A stretch of DNA of 64,000 nucleotides from Cytophagaceae bacterium (GTDB taxonomy: Bacteria; Bacteroidota; Bacteroidia; Cytophagales; Flexibacteraceae). Numbering within the stretch: position 1 is the stretch's first letter; the number at the start of each line of letters is the position of its first letter. Positions 16,455-25,098 of the stretch are shown here, in pieces. The translations under genes and the position numbers were made by a program. Location: contig JAIXQU010000115.1 in the NCBI GenBank assembly GCA_027485575.1, positions 1 through 64,000 on the forward strand, read 5' to 3'. The notes beneath the pieces are model-generated. The model had not been told where the DNA came from and did not search any database. It saw only the letters and a program-made list of their open reading frames with translations.

Positions 16455-18695
16455 ATGAGCAATTTTCTGGACCAACTCAATGATATACAAAGAAAGGCTG
16501 TAACCCACACAGAAGGGCCAAGCATGATCATTGCGGGCGCAGGTTCAGGGAAAACAAGGGTGCTTACATACCGGATTGCATATCTGCTTTCCAAGGGAGT
16601 GGAGCCCTACAATATTTTGTCACTTACTTTTACAAACCGGGCGTCAAAAGAAATGCGAAACCGGGTGGAGGCCTTGGTTGGAGGCCATGCCAAGAGCCTT
16701 TGGATGGGGACATTCCACTCTGTCTTTGCCAAAATATTAAGGACTGAAGCGCCTAAACTTAATTTTCCTCAAAATTTTACAATTTACGACACGGATGACT
16801 CCAAATCTTTGATAAAAAGCATTTTGAAAGAAATGAATCTGGACGATAAAACATATAAACCAGGCCAGGTATTGTCAAGAATTTCATCGGCTAAAAACAG
16901 GCTTATTTCGTGGGACCAATATGCCAAAGACCCGGAATTGGTCATGGAAGACGAAGCAACAGGAAAACCACAAATGGCCAAAATATTCCAAATGTATCAA
17001 ACAAGGGCTTTCCGTTCAGGAGCGATGGATTTTGACGATATCCTGTTTTTTACAAATGTACTCTTCCGCGATCACCTGGATGTGCTCAACAAATATCAGC
17101 AAAAGTTTCACCATGTGTTGGTAGATGAGTATCAGGATACCAACCTGGCGCAGTACCTGATAGCCAGAAAACTAGCTGCAGTACGGAGAAATATTTGTGT
17201 GGTTGGAGATGATGCGCAAAGTATTTATGCATTCCGTGGGGCAGATATTCAAAATATCCTCAATTTCGAAAAGGACTATCCTGATGCGGAAATTTTCAGG
17301 TTGGAGCAAAACTACCGGTCCACACAAAACATTGTTGAGATAGCCAATTCAGTTATCAGACACAACAAAGCCCAGCTCAAAAAAAATGTCTGGACTTCGA
17401 ATGCCCAGGGTGAACCGATTGAAGTTTTAAAAGCAGAAAGCGACAATGAAGAGGCAAGAATGGTGGCCCAATCTATTTTTGAAGAAAAGGTAAAATCAGC
17501 TTGCAGAAACAAAGACTTTGCAATTTTATATCGCACCAACGCTCAATCCAGACCGTTGGAAGAAGCCTTGAGAAAGCTGAATCTTAAATATAGAATCGTA
17601 GGTGGATTGTCGTTTTACGACAGGAAAGAAATCAAAGATTTAATGGGTTATCTCCGTCTGGCGGTCAATCAAAACGATGAAGAAGCATTTAAGCGGGTAA
17701 TCAATTATCCAAAGCGGGGAATTGGAGATACAACCTTGGCTAAAATACAGGTGGTGGCCAATGACAATGGTGTTCCGATCTGGGATGTGGTTTCAAACAT
17801 TAAGCTTGTTTTACAAGGAAAAGCAGTGGGTGAAATTGAATCCTTTGTGAATCTGATTAAGAGTTTCTCCATTCTTGCTACAGCAAAAAATGCCTTTGAA
17901 GTTGTGGACCACATAGCCAAAGCTTCTGGCATTGTCAGAGATTTAACTGCCGATAAAAGCATAGAAGGAATTGGCCGTTATGAAAATATCCAAAGCTTAC
18001 TTTCTGGTGTTCAGCAATTTGTAAATGACCCGGAGGTAGAGGACAAAAGCCTGGCTGTTTATCTTCAGGACGTTGCCCTTTTAACCGATGAAGACAGAAA
18101 CAAAAAAGATGAGGATGCCATTACATTAATGACCATCCACTCCAGCAAAGGCCTGGAGTTTAAAAATGTTTTTCTGGTAGGTTTAGAGGAAGAGCTATTT
18201 CCATCCATGATGATGACCGGAAGCAGAGAAGACCTTGAAGAAGAACGAAGGCTTTTTTATGTGGCTGTAACCAGAGCAGAACACCGGCTGACATTTTCTT
18301 ATGCCTCCAGCCGGTTCAGGTTTGGTACGGTAAGGCCGATGGAACCAAGTCGGTTTTTGAATGAGGTTGATGCCAAATACCTGAAAGTAAGTAAAAAACT
18401 GGACATGGAAGAATCCAGCGGAATGCGGTTTTCAGACCAGTTTAAAAGACCGGCTTCAAAATCAAATTCTGTGGCTCCACTTCAAATTGTGGCCCACACG
18501 GTATCCGCTAATTTCACCCCCAGCGATGTTTCTAAACTTAAAATTGGGCTTCGCGTTGAGCATCAAAAATTTGGCTTTGGCACAGTTCAGGACCTTGATA
18601 TTCAGAGTCCTGATAAAAAAGCGAAAATCCTGTTTGACAACCATGGGGAAAAAACCCTGATTCTGGGCTTTGCCAAATTGATGGTAGTTGAATAA
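16455..18695 (+). CDS. uvrD: UvrD/PcrA-type ATP-dependent DNA helicase
   Basis: A 746-residue superfamily 1A 3'-5' helicase, active in excision repair and removal of stalled complexes. Motifs run in order: LNDIQRKAV (Q motif), AGAGSGKTRVL (Walker A) near 27-37, TFTNRASKEM, DEYQDTN (motif II), GDDAQSIYAFRGA (motif III), QNYRS, TIHSSKGLEF and VAVTRAEHRL. The C-terminus has the Tudor-like LKIGLRVEHQKFGFG segment, which in PcrA-type proteins contacts RNA polymerase. Length is normal. The DEAD-box gene follows 63 bp later on the same strand. Confidence 0.96.
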   Translation: MSNFLDQLNDIQRKAVTHTEGPSMIIAGAGSGKTRVLTYRIAYLLSKGVEPYNILSLTFTNRASKEMRNRVEALVGGHAKSLWMGTFHSVFAKILRTEAPKLNFPQNFTIYDTDDSKSLIKSILKEMNLDDKTYKPGQVLSRISSAKNRLISWDQYAKDPELVMEDEATGKPQMAKIFQMYQTRAFRSGAMDFDDILFFTNVLFRDHLDVLNKYQQKFHHVLVDEYQDTNLAQYLIARKLAAVRRNICVVGDDAQSIYAFRGADIQNILNFEKDYPDAEIFRLEQNYRSTQNIVEIANSVIRHNKAQLKKNVWTSNAQGEPIEVLKAESDNEEARMVAQSIFEEKVKSACRNKDFAILYRTNAQSRPLEEALRKLNLKYRIVGGLSFYDRKEIKDLMGYLRLAVNQNDEEAFKRVINYPKRGIGDTTLAKIQVVANDNGVPIWDVVSNIKLVLQGKAVGEIESFVNLIKSFSILATAKNAFEVVDHIAKASGIVRDLTADKSIEGIGRYENIQSLLSGVQQFVNDPEVEDKSLAVYLQDVALLTDEDRNKKDEDAITLMTIHSSKGLEFKNVFLVGLEEELFPSMMMTGSREDLEEERRLFYVAVTRAEHRLTFSYASSRFRFGTVRPMEPSRFLNEVDAKYLKVSKKLDMEESSGMRFSDQFKRPASKSNSVAPLQIVAHTVSANFTPSDVSKLKIGLRVEHQKFGFGTVQDLDIQSPDKKAKILFDNHGEKTLILGFAKLMVVE

Positions 18696-18758
18696 AATCA
18701 ATGCATAAAAATCCTATCCCCTGTTTCCAGATTCCTATTTCCCAACTACCCATAAAAA

Positions 18759-19997
18759 ATGCGCTTCGATAAATACGCCATTGCCGATCCAATTAAAAGA
18801 AGTTTGGCAGAATCAGGTTTTGTAAAACCTACGGATATACAGTTTAAGGCCATTCCTTCCATAATGAAAGGGGAAGATGTTTTGGCCATTGCCCAGACCG
18901 GAACTGGAAAAACAGCAGCTTTCGCCATTCCAATTATCAATTGGATGCATGAAAATCAGGAAAAATTGCCGAAAGGAATCGTCCGTTGTCTTGTGATGGT
19001 TCCGACGAGGGAATTGGCAGTTCAAATCACTGAAGTATTTCAAAATCTGGCAAAATACACGCCTGTAAAAATATTGAGCATGTTTGGGGGAGTGGACCAG
19101 ACACCACAGACCAAAGGTCTGGATAGAGGTGTTGATGTGTTGATAACGACTCCAGGCAGAATGTTTGACCTTAGAAGTCAGGGATTTATAGATTTGAGCC
19201 AAACCCAGATTCTTGTATTGGATGAAGCCGACCATATGCTGGCACTTGGGTTTATTCGGGATATTCGGGACACAATTAAAAACCTGCCAAAAAATCACCA
19301 GACACTTTTTTTCTCAGCGACCATCAACGAAGAAATCAAAAATCTGGCCTACTCCATTGTCCGAAACCCAATTCGGATTCAGATTTCCCCAAAGGACAGA
19401 GTTTCTAAAAATGTAGACCATCAGGTGGCTTTTATAGAAATGGATGACAAGCGGTTTTTTCTTGAACGCATTATTAAAGAACATGAAACGAGCAAGTTTC
19501 TGGTTTTTGTCAGAACCAAAGTTAGGGCTGAGAGGGTCTTTTCAGCCATGCAACGCGTTGGCATAGAAACCATTACCATGCATGGAGATAAAGATCAGCT
19601 GGATAGACTGGACGTGATGGAAAAATTCAGAACAGGCAAGGTAAGGGTACTCATTGCTACCGATGTCAGCGCACGTGGAATAGATATTTCAGGTGTAAAT
19701 TATGTCATCAACTATGACCTGCCGGATATAGACGAAAATTATGTCCACAGGGTAGGTAGGACAGGACGTGGAATGGAGAAAGGAATCGCAGTATCCTTTT
19801 GCGCTACAGAAGAAAAGCCGGTTTTAGAGGAGATTCAAAAGTTTCTTGGAAAACCAATTCAGGTTCTAGAAATTGAAAAAGATGAATATAAAATGACCCT
19901 GGCATTGACTGAAGAGCCTGGAACAAACTGGCGCAAACTCATTGAAGACCACGAGGCTGAGCTTGCTAAAAAACGAAAGAAAAAGGGAAAAAAGTAA
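18759..19997 (+). CDS. DEAD-box ATP-dependent RNA helicase
   Basis: A 412-residue DEAD-box helicase of the RhlE/CsdA-like group, likely unwinding structured RNA in ribosome assembly or mRNA turnover. All core motifs are visible: the F-x17-Q motif (PTDIQ), AQTGTGKT, PTRELA, GG, TPGR, DEAD, SAT, ARGIDI and HRVGRTGR. The C-terminal extension is short and ends in a lysine-rich tail (KKRKKKGKK), probably for RNA binding. The gene converges on the desaturase gene with an 8-bp gap. Confidence 0.95.
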   Translation: MRFDKYAIADPIKRSLAESGFVKPTDIQFKAIPSIMKGEDVLAIAQTGTGKTAAFAIPIINWMHENQEKLPKGIVRCLVMVPTRELAVQITEVFQNLAKYTPVKILSMFGGVDQTPQTKGLDRGVDVLITTPGRMFDLRSQGFIDLSQTQILVLDEADHMLALGFIRDIRDTIKNLPKNHQTLFFSATINEEIKNLAYSIVRNPIRIQISPKDRVSKNVDHQVAFIEMDDKRFFLERIIKEHETSKFLVFVRTKVRAERVFSAMQRVGIETITMHGDKDQLDRLDVMEKFRTGKVRVLIATDVSARGIDISGVNYVINYDLPDIDENYVHRVGRTGRGMEKGIAVSFCATEEKPVLEEIQKFLGKPIQVLEIEKDEYKMTLALTEEPGTNWRKLIEDHEAELAKKRKKKGKK

Positions 19998-20005
19998 AAG
20001 GAAGT

Positions 20006-21082
20006 TTAGCCTTTACCCATTTCTTTTAAATGTCGTAAATGAGAGAGGAATGCACTCCAAAAGGAATCAAACTGTACATATTCAACATTATGTTCCTCGC
20101 AGGTTTGAAGGATAATGTTGTGCAACGCCGGATAATGGATATGACTGATTTTGGGAAAAAGATGATGAACCATTTGATAGTTCAAACCTCCCAGAAGCCA
20201 TGTTAAAATTTTGTTATCTGTCGCAAAATTTACCGTGGTATTAATTTGATAAATACTCCACTCAGACTCTATCTGAATGTCGTCACCAGCCACCTCAGGT
20301 GCTGAAAAAATTGTACCTTCAACTATGTGCGCCAATTGAAAAACAACAGCCAGCGTAAAACCACAAATCAGACTAAGAACAATATATCCGGTTATGGCTA
20401 ACAGTGGCCCAATAATCAATGAAGGAATAACCAGAAAGATTGAAATATGGATGACTTTGGTGGTCCAGAAGATCAAATGATCGGTAAATTCTAATTCGAC
20501 CATTGGAGTGTTTTCCGCTACCATTCTTGTAAAATACTTTTTGAAATCTCTGTAGTAAATCCAAAAAATGTAGGTAAAACAATAAAGAACCAAGGCATAA
20601 TATTGCTGAAAGCGGTGATACCACTTGATCGATTGATGTTCACTAAGTCTAATAAAAGGCTTTATGTCTATGTCATCATCAAGTCCTTCTATGTTGGTGT
20701 ATGTATGATGGTTCATAACATGCTTTTGGTGCCAAAATAATGCACTCCCTCCTAAAACATTAAGTGTATGGGCCATTATAACATTGATGCTTTTTCTCTT
20801 GGAAAAGCTTTTATGAGAGCCGTCGTGCATGACATTGAAGCCTACAAGAGCGAAAACAATCCCTTGAATAAAGTAAATCAAGAAAACAATTGAAACCGGA
20901 AGATTTGTAAATATCAACGGCAATAAATACAGAGATATCAACAATAGCATCAAAATGAAACCCTTAAGATAAAGTTCAAAGTTGCCATACTGTGAAATTT
21001 CGCCTTGGTTAAAATGCTGGTTTACTCTCTTTCTTAGCAACGACATAAAGTTTTGTTGCGAAGTCTGGAATTTAATATTCAT
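20006..21082 (-). CDS. Membrane fatty-acid desaturase
   Basis: A 358-residue di-iron membrane desaturase that introduces a double bond into membrane acyl chains, often in response to cold. Three histidine boxes are present: HDGSH (86-90), HVMNHH (121-126) and QMVHH near residue 305 in the last third. There are four to six hydrophobic segments. No cytochrome b5 domain is attached, so electrons come from another protein. The layout is that of front-end or linoleoyl-type acyl desaturases; regiospecificity is not readable. The gene has its own 147-bp upstream region without a clear TAnnTTTG element. Confidence 0.93.
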   Translation of the reverse strand: MNIKFQTSQQNFMSLLRKRVNQHFNQGEISQYGNFELYLKGFILMLLLISLYLLPLIFTNLPVSIVFLIYFIQGIVFALVGFNVMHDGSHKSFSKRKSINVIMAHTLNVLGGSALFWHQKHVMNHHTYTNIEGLDDDIDIKPFIRLSEHQSIKWYHRFQQYYALVLYCFTYIFWIYYRDFKKYFTRMVAENTPMVELEFTDHLIFWTTKVIHISIFLVIPSLIIGPLLAITGYIVLSLICGFTLAVVFQLAHIVEGTIFSAPEVAGDDIQIESEWSIYQINTTVNFATDNKILTWLLGGLNYQMVHHLFPKISHIHYPALHNIILQTCEEHNVEYVQFDSFWSAFLSHLRHLKEMGKG

Positions 21083-21229
21083 TAAAAAATAAGAAGGTAT
21101 AAAAAAACGAGGAGGACTTGATGTAAAGAAATATGCAAATTTTCGTGACTTTTGAATATTGACAGCAAGTTAATCAATGTTAAGTAGAAAAGCAATGCCA
21201 GAGTTAAAACCCATATCTTCGGAAAGTGT

Positions 21230-22129
21230 TTAACTTTTTATTGAAATAACATGATAGGTTTCTGAAACTCCACCTAAACTGGAGAAGAAATCTCTAACCC
21301 CGGGAATGCTGCTTCCTTCAAAATCAAAAACTAAATCCTGACTTAAAAACACGGAAATCATCTCATAAAAAATTCGGGTTAAAGCCTCCTTTTTAAATCC
21401 AGTCCGGCTGGAGATAGAAAACAAATAATATAACCTGTCCGCCCATTTCAAAACCAAAACAGCAGACAAAGGCTCCTGATCATCAAAAACCACAAAGCGG
21501 TAAATAGACTTTGAAAAGTCATCCGATTTGGAAAGCGAATTCAGAATTGATATTTCTTTTTTAACGGGCTTCCAGATCTGGCCAGGGCTATTCACAATTT
21601 GAAGTAACAATTCAAAAAAATCACTATGGCTTACCTGCCTGGTATTTAGTGCTTTAGACTTATTTAGTGCTTGCTTTCGGTTTTGCTTCCAATGGGAAAT
21701 TACACTTTCTATATTTCCACCCAATTGGAAATATTGGTTATTCTTTGGCTGAGCAGAAAGAGAATTGTCTATCGGATAGGAAGGCAAAAATCCTGCAGGC
21801 CATTTTGGATTCAACGTTTTTTGAGCCAAAAACCTGAACCAACATTCCCAGTGATGCGCATTGGGCTGACCTTCCTGGCAAAATGGGTTATACTTCTGGC
21901 AAAATCCAACCTGAAAAACCCGCCACTTAAAGTATAGATTTTGACCTGCAAAAGGGAAAAAAGCCACCAAACCTTTTGGGTCAGCAATCCGGGCATAAAA
22001 ACATTTTCCGGGTGCAATGGTGGACAAAAAAACAGGATGGTTATAAAGACTGGATCCCGCAAACCAATTTAAGGGGACCTCTTTTAATATGTCTTTTGCC
22101 TTGATGATTGAAAAGTTGGAATCGCTCAA
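21230..22129 (-). CDS. GNAT/FemAB-like acyltransferase-fold protein
   Basis: A 299-residue protein that I place tentatively in the GNAT/FemAB-like (Acetyltransf_6) group. The C-terminal segment DFEGSSIPGVRDFFSSLGG followed by a tyrosine matches the end of those proteins, which usually move an acyl or aminoacyl group. N-terminal signatures are weak. It starts at TTG 22129, overlapping the TGA of the ArsR-type gene as TTGA, so the two are translated together. Substrate and biological role unknown. Confidence 0.75.
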   Translation of the reverse strand: MSDSNFSIIKAKDILKEVPLNWFAGSSLYNHPVFLSTIAPGKCFYARIADPKGLVAFFPFAGQNLYFKWRVFQVGFCQKYNPFCQEGQPNAHHWECWFRFLAQKTLNPKWPAGFLPSYPIDNSLSAQPKNNQYFQLGGNIESVISHWKQNRKQALNKSKALNTRQVSHSDFFELLLQIVNSPGQIWKPVKKEISILNSLSKSDDFSKSIYRFVVFDDQEPLSAVLVLKWADRLYYLFSISSRTGFKKEALTRIFYEMISVFLSQDLVFDFEGSSIPGVRDFFSSLGGVSETYHVISIKS

Positions 22130-22551
22130 TTGTTTGCTGGTTTGTATTGTTTAAGCGATAACTTATTGATGCTAAGCTCTCTGTTTGAGTTCAAGGCTTC
22201 ATAGTTGGAAATATCCTTGATTAAAACGGCTTCCTTTTCAACAAATTCAAACCAAAACCGAAGTATTTCAATGGCCTCTTCTTTCACCTTGTAAAAGACC
22301 CAATGGTCGTTTCTGTGGCTTTGGACAAGATTTGCCTGTTTTAATATTCCAACAAGGCGGGCGGTTTTGGTTTGGGTAAAATCTAAAATCAATTCCAAAT
22401 CTGTAATTGAAAGTTCTCCCTTGTGAAACAGAAGGTGAAGAATTCTGAGTCTGGATTCATCGCCCATAGCCTTAAGTAGCTGAACTCCAAAGGAAAGAGC
22501 GAAGTTTTTAAGCTTTAGCGACGGCGGTTTTTCCATTCCTAAGATTGACAT
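22126..22551 (-). CDS. ArsR-family transcriptional regulator
   Basis: A 141-residue winged-helix regulator. Residues 24-95 hold the ArsR core, with LLKAMGDESRLRILHLL (helix 1-2), ELSITDLELIL, the recognition helix QTKTARLVGILKQANLV and the wing around HRNDHWVFYK. I see no CxC metal motif, so metal sensing is not supported. The C-terminal 40 residues are extra. It is divergent from murF-alr with 57 bp between the start codons, and upstream of the acyltransferase-like gene, so it may control itself and either neighbour. Confidence 0.9.
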   Translation of the reverse strand: MSILGMEKPPSLKLKNFALSFGVQLLKAMGDESRLRILHLLFHKGELSITDLELILDFTQTKTARLVGILKQANLVQSHRNDHWVFYKVKEEAIEILRFWFEFVEKEAVLIKDISNYEALNSNRELSINKLSLKQYKPANN

Positions 22552-22608
22552 GGGGTAATCTTTCCAACTTTTTTTAATTCAAATGCAAAAAAAATGAATA
22601 CTTAATAG

Positions 22609-25098
22609 ATGTGCTTCACATATTGCCAAAGGAAACTAATATTTTTTCTTTTGTTGTCATTTTCAAGCCTTGTGGCTATTTTAGGTTCTGAGGTGTATGG
22701 CCTGACCGACCCAAACCGGGACGTTGTTCAATTGTTTTATGACAGCCGGTTAATTGCCAATGGACATGGAGGGGTGTTTTTTGCCTTCCAAAGTATAAAA
22801 TCAGATGGGCATTTGTTTATTCCTGCGGCTGCAGAAAAAGGCGTGAATCAATGGGTTATTTCAGATTTAAAATGGAAAGACTGGCTTGAGAAACAAGGAA
22901 ATCATAATTGGGTTTGGGTTGAGAATGTTCTGGAGGCTTTTCAGAAAATCGTTGCACAACACCGTGGTGAATTTGAAATCCCCGTCGTAGGAATTACCGG
23001 AAGCAATGGGAAAACCATTGTAAAAGAATGGCTTTCCCAACTCATTGGTTTTGAATATTTGTATTGTAAAAGTCCCAAAAGCTTTAATTCCCAGATTGGG
23101 GTAGGAATTTCAGTATGGAATTTAAACCAGGGGCATAATCTGGGGATTTTTGAGGCTGGCATTTCTCAAAAAGGAGAAATGCAAAATCTTTCAACCATGA
23201 TCCAACCCACACTTGGAGTTATGACCAGTTTCGGCTCTGCCCATGATGAAGGATTTGGTTCTTCGGAGGAAAAATTCCTGGAAAAAATCTCTCTTTTTGG
23301 CCATTCAAAAAACTTAATTCTCTCAGATTCGCTTTACCGCCAATTCGAAAAGTTAATTGCGGACCATTTAGCCGGGGTTTCAATTCTAACCTGGACTTGG
23401 GAAAAAACGGAAGAAATGCAGAAAAGTAAACTGCAGTTCAACAATTCAGGATTTAGTTTTTCTCTCCCGTTTTCAGATGAGGCTTCATTGGAAAATCTGG
23501 GAAATGCCATTTCAGCGGCCCTTTTTCTTGGTATAAAACCAGAAAAAATTCAAAACAGGTTGCTGCATTTAAGTCTGCCCGAAATGAGACTTAGCCTAAA
23601 AGAAGGTTTTAATGGAAACCTCATAATAGACGACACATATACAAATGACTTTGCAGGATTGGAGGCCGCCCTTCAGTTTGCCAGTCTTCAACGAAAAGAA
23701 AACCAAAGCCTTGTTCTGATTTTAAGTGATTTACAAGAATCCAGTTTGGATAAAGAAAGCATCAAATCCAAAATTCCGGGCCTTGCCGATAACTTTTCGC
23801 TAAACCAGCTTATAACTGTAGGAACGCAGTTTGAAGATTCCAGTGATTTTAAAAACCTGAAGCATTCCAATTTCCAGACGACCGATTTGTTGATGGAGTC
23901 AAAATCTTATGCTTCAATCAAAGATTCTATTCTGTTAATCAAAGGCGCCCGAATATTTAAACTTGAAAATCTTGTAAAAATTCTGCAAAAAAAGGTCCAC
24001 GGCACAAGGTTGGAAATCAACCTGGATGCGATGGTGAATAATCTCAATTTCTACAAAAGCCAGCTTCCAAAAGGGACAGGAATCGTAGCCATGGTAAAGG
24101 CGTTGGGATATGGAAGTGGCGGAGAAGAAATTGCAAGAATACTGGAATACCATCATGTAGATTACCTGGCAGTGGCTTATGCGGACGAAGGAATAAAGCT
24201 GCGAGAAGCTGGGATCAAACTGCCCATCATGGTTTTAAACCCAATGCCAGAGGCAATTGAAAGCATGATAGCCAACAACCTGGAACCTGAGATTTATGGA
24301 TTTAATGTTTTAAAAGCCTGGCTGGAAGCTGCAAAACCAGGAACTGAAAAAAGGGTCCCACCTGTTCACTTAAAGATTGATACAGGAATGCACCGACTGG
24401 GTTTTTTGGATTTCGAACTTGAAGATTTATCGGAAATTTTACTTCAAAATCCATGGATAAAGATTGCAACCGTATTCAGCCATCTGGCAGGAGCAGATGA
24501 GGATGGCTTACTTGATTACAGCAAGCTTCAGATAAAAAAATTCGAGACAGCATGCACTTTTCTGAAGCAAAAATTAGAGCAGAATTTCAAAATGCATATT
24601 TTGAATTCCGCTGGAATCCTAAGATTTCCAGAGGCAAATTTCGATATGGTCAGGTTAGGAATAGGGCTATATGGCATTGAAATCAACTCCTGGTTCCAAA
24701 ATCAACTTCAATCTGTTTCAACTTTTAAAACCACAATTTCTCAAATTAAAAAACTAAAAGCAGGTGAAACGGTTGGTTATGGAAGAAAAGGATTGGTAAC
24801 CACCGATAGCGAAATTGCCACAATTGCCATTGGTTATGCGGATGGCTTCAGAAGGGACTTTTCACTTGGCAAAGCCATGGTAAAAGTAAAAAACCAATGG
24901 GTGCCTGTCATCGGCAACGTGTGCATGGATATGACAATGGTTAATGTTACAGGATTAAATGCAGAAGAAGGAGATGAAGTTATTATCTTTGATGATGCGG
25001 AGTCACTTTTAAAGTTGGCAAGTGCGGCTGAGACCATTCCTTACGAGATTTTAACAGGTATTGGCCACAGAGTAAAACGAATTTTTTACAGAGAATGA
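22609..25098 (+). CDS. murF-alr: Bifunctional MurF ligase / alanine racemase
   Basis: A fusion typical of Bacteroidota, supplying D-alanine and joining D-Ala-D-Ala to the UDP-muramyl tripeptide. Residues to about 460 are MurF: GITGSNGKT (ATP loop, 128-136), FNSQIGVG, the EAGIS segment and DDTYTND. From about 464 the racemase domain begins (GTRLEINLDAM), with the PLP lysine K497 in MVKALGYGSGG and the catalytic-site Y743 in IGYADGF. The first 15 residues from ATG 22609 are hydrophobic and unlike MurF. A TTG at 22654 would begin SFSSLVAILG, the usual MurF start, so the true start may be there. Confidence 0.95.
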   Translation: MCFTYCQRKLIFFLLLSFSSLVAILGSEVYGLTDPNRDVVQLFYDSRLIANGHGGVFFAFQSIKSDGHLFIPAAAEKGVNQWVISDLKWKDWLEKQGNHNWVWVENVLEAFQKIVAQHRGEFEIPVVGITGSNGKTIVKEWLSQLIGFEYLYCKSPKSFNSQIGVGISVWNLNQGHNLGIFEAGISQKGEMQNLSTMIQPTLGVMTSFGSAHDEGFGSSEEKFLEKISLFGHSKNLILSDSLYRQFEKLIADHLAGVSILTWTWEKTEEMQKSKLQFNNSGFSFSLPFSDEASLENLGNAISAALFLGIKPEKIQNRLLHLSLPEMRLSLKEGFNGNLIIDDTYTNDFAGLEAALQFASLQRKENQSLVLILSDLQESSLDKESIKSKIPGLADNFSLNQLITVGTQFEDSSDFKNLKHSNFQTTDLLMESKSYASIKDSILLIKGARIFKLENLVKILQKKVHGTRLEINLDAMVNNLNFYKSQLPKGTGIVAMVKALGYGSGGEEIARILEYHHVDYLAVAYADEGIKLREAGIKLPIMVLNPMPEAIESMIANNLEPEIYGFNVLKAWLEAAKPGTEKRVPPVHLKIDTGMHRLGFLDFELEDLSEILLQNPWIKIATVFSHLAGADEDGLLDYSKLQIKKFETACTFLKQKLEQNFKMHILNSAGILRFPEANFDMVRLGIGLYGIEINSWFQNQLQSVSTFKTTISQIKKLKAGETVGYGRKGLVTTDSEIATIAIGYADGFRRDFSLGKAMVKVKNQWVPVIGNVCMDMTMVNVTGLNAEEGDEVIIFDDAESLLKLASAAETIPYEILTGIGHRVKRIFYRE

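Noticed and set aside
18813-19298. 161-codon open frame on the minus strand inside the DEAD-box gene
   Set aside because: Lies fully antisense to a well-supported helicase gene; its product resembles no family and reflects codon bias of the real frame.
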